Shown in pieces: positions 20,145 to 22,995 of a stretch of DNA of 22,995 bases (the first letter of the stretch is position 1; each line of letters starts with the position of its first letter). The stretch spans positions 1-22,995 of the forward strand of contig PYST01000402.1 in NCBI GenBank assembly GCA_003049485.1, in the 5' to 3' direction. Under the pieces are notes generated by a model, which saw nothing but the letters and a program-made list of their open reading frames with translations, ran no database searches and had not been told where the DNA came from. Source of the stretch: Ophioceras dolichostomum. Taxonomy: Eukaryota > Ascomycota > Sordariomycetes > Magnaporthales > Ophioceraceae. The position numbers and the translations under genes are program-made.

Positions 20145-21934
20145 ATGTCGTCCTCACCCATTGCGTTCAACGGGACGCTCCCGACGGGCGGAGACTCACT
20201 GACGGAGGACCTGAACGTCTACTATGCGGTATGTGATCACCGCCTCACCTACACCTAACCCTACCTAGACGTTTTCCACGAAGGGAAACTGTTCCACGAC
20301 GCGCGAAAACGCGAAAACTCAAGCTAACATAACTCCCAAAATCCACAGAAAGGCGACTTCGCCTGGATCATGACGTCCTCAGCCCTCGTGCTGCTGATGA
20401 TTCCGGGCGTCGGATACTTCTACTCGGGTCTTGCCCGGCGCAAGTCGGCGCTCGCCCTCATCTGGCTGTCGCTCATGTCGGTCGGCATGGCGTCGTTCCA
20501 GTGGTTCTTCTGGGGATATTCCCTCACCTTCTCGCACACGGGCAGCAACTACATCGGTGACCTGTCCAACTTCGGCCTGATGGGCGTCCTGGGCGCCCCC
20601 AGCGTCGGCAGCACCGCGATCCCTGATCTGCTCTTCTGCCTTTACCAGGGCATGTTCGCCTCGATCACGTGAGTTACTGCATTCTCCCCGACTCCCTGGA
20701 TTTCGCCAGTGTACCCCCAGTGCCGCATGGGGTGAGGAGTCGACAGTCGAGAGGGAGGTAAGCTAACCATCACCCACACCCCTGAGAAACACAGTCCCGC
20801 CCTCGCCATCGGAGCCGCGGCCGACCGCGGTCGCATGCTCCCGGCCCTGGTCTTCGTCTTTGTCTGGTCGACCCTCGTCTACGACCCGATCGCGTACTGG
20901 ACCTGGAACGCCAACGGCTGGTCTTTCAAGATGGGCGGCCTCGACTTCGCGGGAGGCACGCCCGTGCACATCTCCTCGGGCGCCGCCGCCCTGGCCTACT
21001 CGCTCATGCTCGGCAAGCGTAACGGCTACAACAAGGTGCACGGCCTGCCCTACCGCCCGCACAACGTCACCCACATCGTGCTCGGCACCGTCTTCCTGTG
21101 GGTCGGCTGGTTCGGCTTCAACGGCGGCTCGGCCCTGGCCGCCAACCTGCGCGCCGTCATGGCCTGCTTCGTGACCAACCTCGCCGCCTGCACTGGTGGC
21201 CTGACCTGGTGCCTGCTCGACTACCGTCTGGAGCGCAAGTGGAGCACCGTTGGCTTCTGTTCGGGCGTCGTCGCGGGGCTCGTCGCCATCACTCCTGCCT
21301 CCGGTTTCGTGCCCGCCTGGTCGGCCGTCATCTTCGGCGTCGTCGGCGCCGCCGCCTGCAACTTCGCCACCAAGATCAAGTTCTTGCTTGCCGTGGATGA
21401 GGCGCTCGATATCTTCGCTGTGCACGCTGTTGGCGGCGCCGTCGGCAACCTACTGACGGGTCTGTTCGCTGCGTACGTAAACTTCCCTATCCCTCCCCGC
21501 CCCGCCATCAGTCGCCCTCCAGCAGTCGAAATGTAACCAATTACTGTTTCCATCGACTAACAAATCTACCTCCCACAAACAGCAACTATATCGCCCACCT
21601 CGACGGCGCCGCCGCGATCAACGGAGGCTGGCTGAACCAGAACTACATCCAGCTCGCCTACCAGCTGGCCGACTGCGTCGCCGGTTTCTCGTACTCGTTC
21701 GGCGTGACCTGCATCATCCTGTTCGTCATGAACTGGATCCCCGGCCTCTCCCTCCGAGTCACCCCTGAGGAGGAGGAGCTCGGCCTCGACGACGCCGAGA
21801 TCGGCGAGTTCGCCTACGACTACGTCGAGCTCACCCGCCACGTGTCAGACCTCGCCCCGGGCAGCAGCCAGGGCAGCGTCAAGACCCCCGAGGCCGGTGG
21901 GAAGTCCGAGTTGCCGCCTTCTGCCGCTGTGTAA
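20145..21934 (+). CDS. Ammonium transporter, Amt/Mep family (Mep2-like)
   Basis: A plasma-membrane ammonium permease for scavenging ammonium. The four exons are 20145-20228, 20349-20668, 20795-21472 and 21583-21934 (477 residues). All introns (120, 126 and 110 nt) have GT donors, CTAAC branch sequences and CAG acceptors, and splice in frame. The family signature DFAGGTPVHISSGAAALAYSLMLGKR covers residues 185-210. Both pore histidines are present (H193 in TPVHIS, H345 in IFAVHAVGG), close to the H194/H348 pair of yeast Mep2; Mep1 and Mep3 of yeast lack the first. Other family motifs are PGVGYFYSGL (47-56), WFGFNGGSAL (239-248) and a cytoplasmic tail with EEEELGLDDAEIGEF. The start is supported by the absence of upstream ATGs. 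No lesion is seen. Nitrogen control by GATA factors is known for the family and only inferred here. Confidence 0.95.
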
Positions 21935-22971
21935 AGAAAAGAAAAAAAGCTAGAAAGAAGCATCTCATGTACTTTCATTATTAGCTTGGGTGGGGATGAA
22001 GTGACATTTGGTTGGGGGGATGAAACCAGAAATGAAGAAGTAAAGAAAAAAAAATTGCGGAAGTTGATGATACCCTTTCGAGACCGAGGTTGAGATTTTG
22101 TTTGCTAGGAGAGGAGAGGAGAGGAGATGGGGCGAAGGTGATCTGATCTGATTCGTTCAAATCTTTGTCTGTCTTTAATCATCAGCGGGGGCCGGCCATC
22201 AACACAAACAGGGGAAGCTACCATAATAATTCCCATCTGCCTTTTTGTCTGATCTCTGATCTGTTCTGATAGCTTGATACCATACCGCACATCCAATACC
22301 TCCCTTGTTTTTAGCACTCTACCTACGTACTTGCTACTTTCGTTTTAATATTGCATCAGGGTGCTTCGCTTCGCTTTTGTGGTACCAGTCCGTCCAACTT
22401 GCCCCATGACTGACCTGGGAAGCCTGAGTTTGCCACTGAGTGACGTACCGGAAGTGAGAATTGCGGGAGTGGGAAGGCCTCTGCGATCGGCTCTCTCTTT
22501 GTATGCTTAAAGCATGCGTCGATGGAATGGAGGATGTGTAGGTGCTACCAGGTAGGTACGTGCCGACCGAGCCCGGCGTGAAAGAAATCGCAAGATGGAG
22601 CAGTGAGGATCGAGATGGGAAGTTAATGTTACCTAGATAGGTATGCCGGATATCAATGACAATGGGACGTGGATACAGAATACCTACCTGGTGGTCGGCT
22701 CCAACTTGTCCCGTATGTAGACGGCCGAGTGATGTTTGCACTGAGACTTTCATCATTTGTCGGTACCATGTGTCAGGCATGAAAGGGAGCGCACATTTCT
22801 TTCTGGGCTCGGAAGGGGCCGTCCCGCCGAGAGAAGATCTGTTAGGATGCAATGGCTTTGGGCTACTTGGTCGCGAAGAAAAGTCGAGCTCAGTCGTTGA
22901 GGGGCGGCTGTCATGGCCTTATACTCGTCATGGATGTTGCCCTTCCCCGCTGGCTCTTGCAGTCAGCAATT
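21935..22971. other. 3' flank of the ammonium transporter; no further gene seen
   Basis: The stop codon is followed by an A-rich stretch (21935-21960), then ATGTACTTTCATTATTAG, plausible 3' untranslated sequence. Several TACCTA-type motifs occur at 22318-22690. A 172-codon minus frame (22334-22852) starts at TTG and has no recognisable domain, so I do not call it. Confidence 0.5.
22107..22126. repeat. (AGGAG)4 simple repeat
   Basis: Four perfect AGGAG pentamers in the 3' flank of the transporter gene. Confidence 0.9.
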
Positions 22972-22994
22972 GGGGGGGGGGGGGGGGGGGGGGG
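22972..22994. repeat. 23-base poly-G run
   Basis: Twenty-three consecutive G, followed by a T at the window end. The length is unusual for genomic DNA and fits a sequencing or assembly artefact. It mirrors the poly-C/N scar at 436-451. Confidence 0.9.
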
Positions 22995-22995
22995 T

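Noticed and set aside
20763..21425. 220-codon antisense frame within the transporter
   Set aside because: It is a mirror of GC-rich codons in exon 3 with no own motif.
22334..22852. 172-codon minus-strand frame downstream of the transporter
   Set aside because: It starts at TTG, has no domain and overlaps microsatellite motifs.

Overview
The window reads as nuclear DNA of a filamentous ascomycete (Pezizomycotina, probably Sordariomycetes). The basis is a HET-domain gene, a CFEM-like cysteine-rich surface protein, short GT-AG introns with CTAAC-type branch points, GC-rich coding exons, and TACCTAGGTA-type microsatellites scattered between genes. Species and chromosome cannot be told from the sequence alone.

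Layout from left to right. Positions 1-903 hold a short unrecognised open frame that runs in from the left edge, and a poly-C tract with an N that marks an unreliable join. A large HET-domain gene lies on the minus strand (904-3935), with one frameshift near 2330. A divergent plus-strand locus (about 5022-7242) is a folylpolyglutamate synthase paralogue. It keeps the ATP-binding and substrate motifs, but they are spread over three frames with an in-frame stop and no visible start, so I call it a pseudogene. Converging on it is an intact secreted SGNH/GDSL hydrolase on the minus strand (7744-9229, one intron). After 2.2 kb without a gene comes a plus-strand pseudogene (11437-12623) of a two-domain CFEM-like single-pass membrane protein, with two amber stops and a 2-nt deletion. 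Then 7.5 kb without a credible gene leads to an intact four-exon Mep2-type ammonium transporter (20145-21934). The window ends in its 3' flank and a 23-base poly-G run.

The genes do not form an obvious pathway or cluster. The pattern is a mosaic: two intact genes (secreted hydrolase, ammonium transporter) among three disrupted ones (HET, folate ligase paralogue, surface protein). HET and surface proteins are fast-evolving fungal families, so this looks like an accessory or relaxed region. The most interesting non-coding signal is a group of six same-strand GATAAG motifs (15096-16655) in the long region upstream of the ammonium transporter. I did not find a clearly new biological system here.
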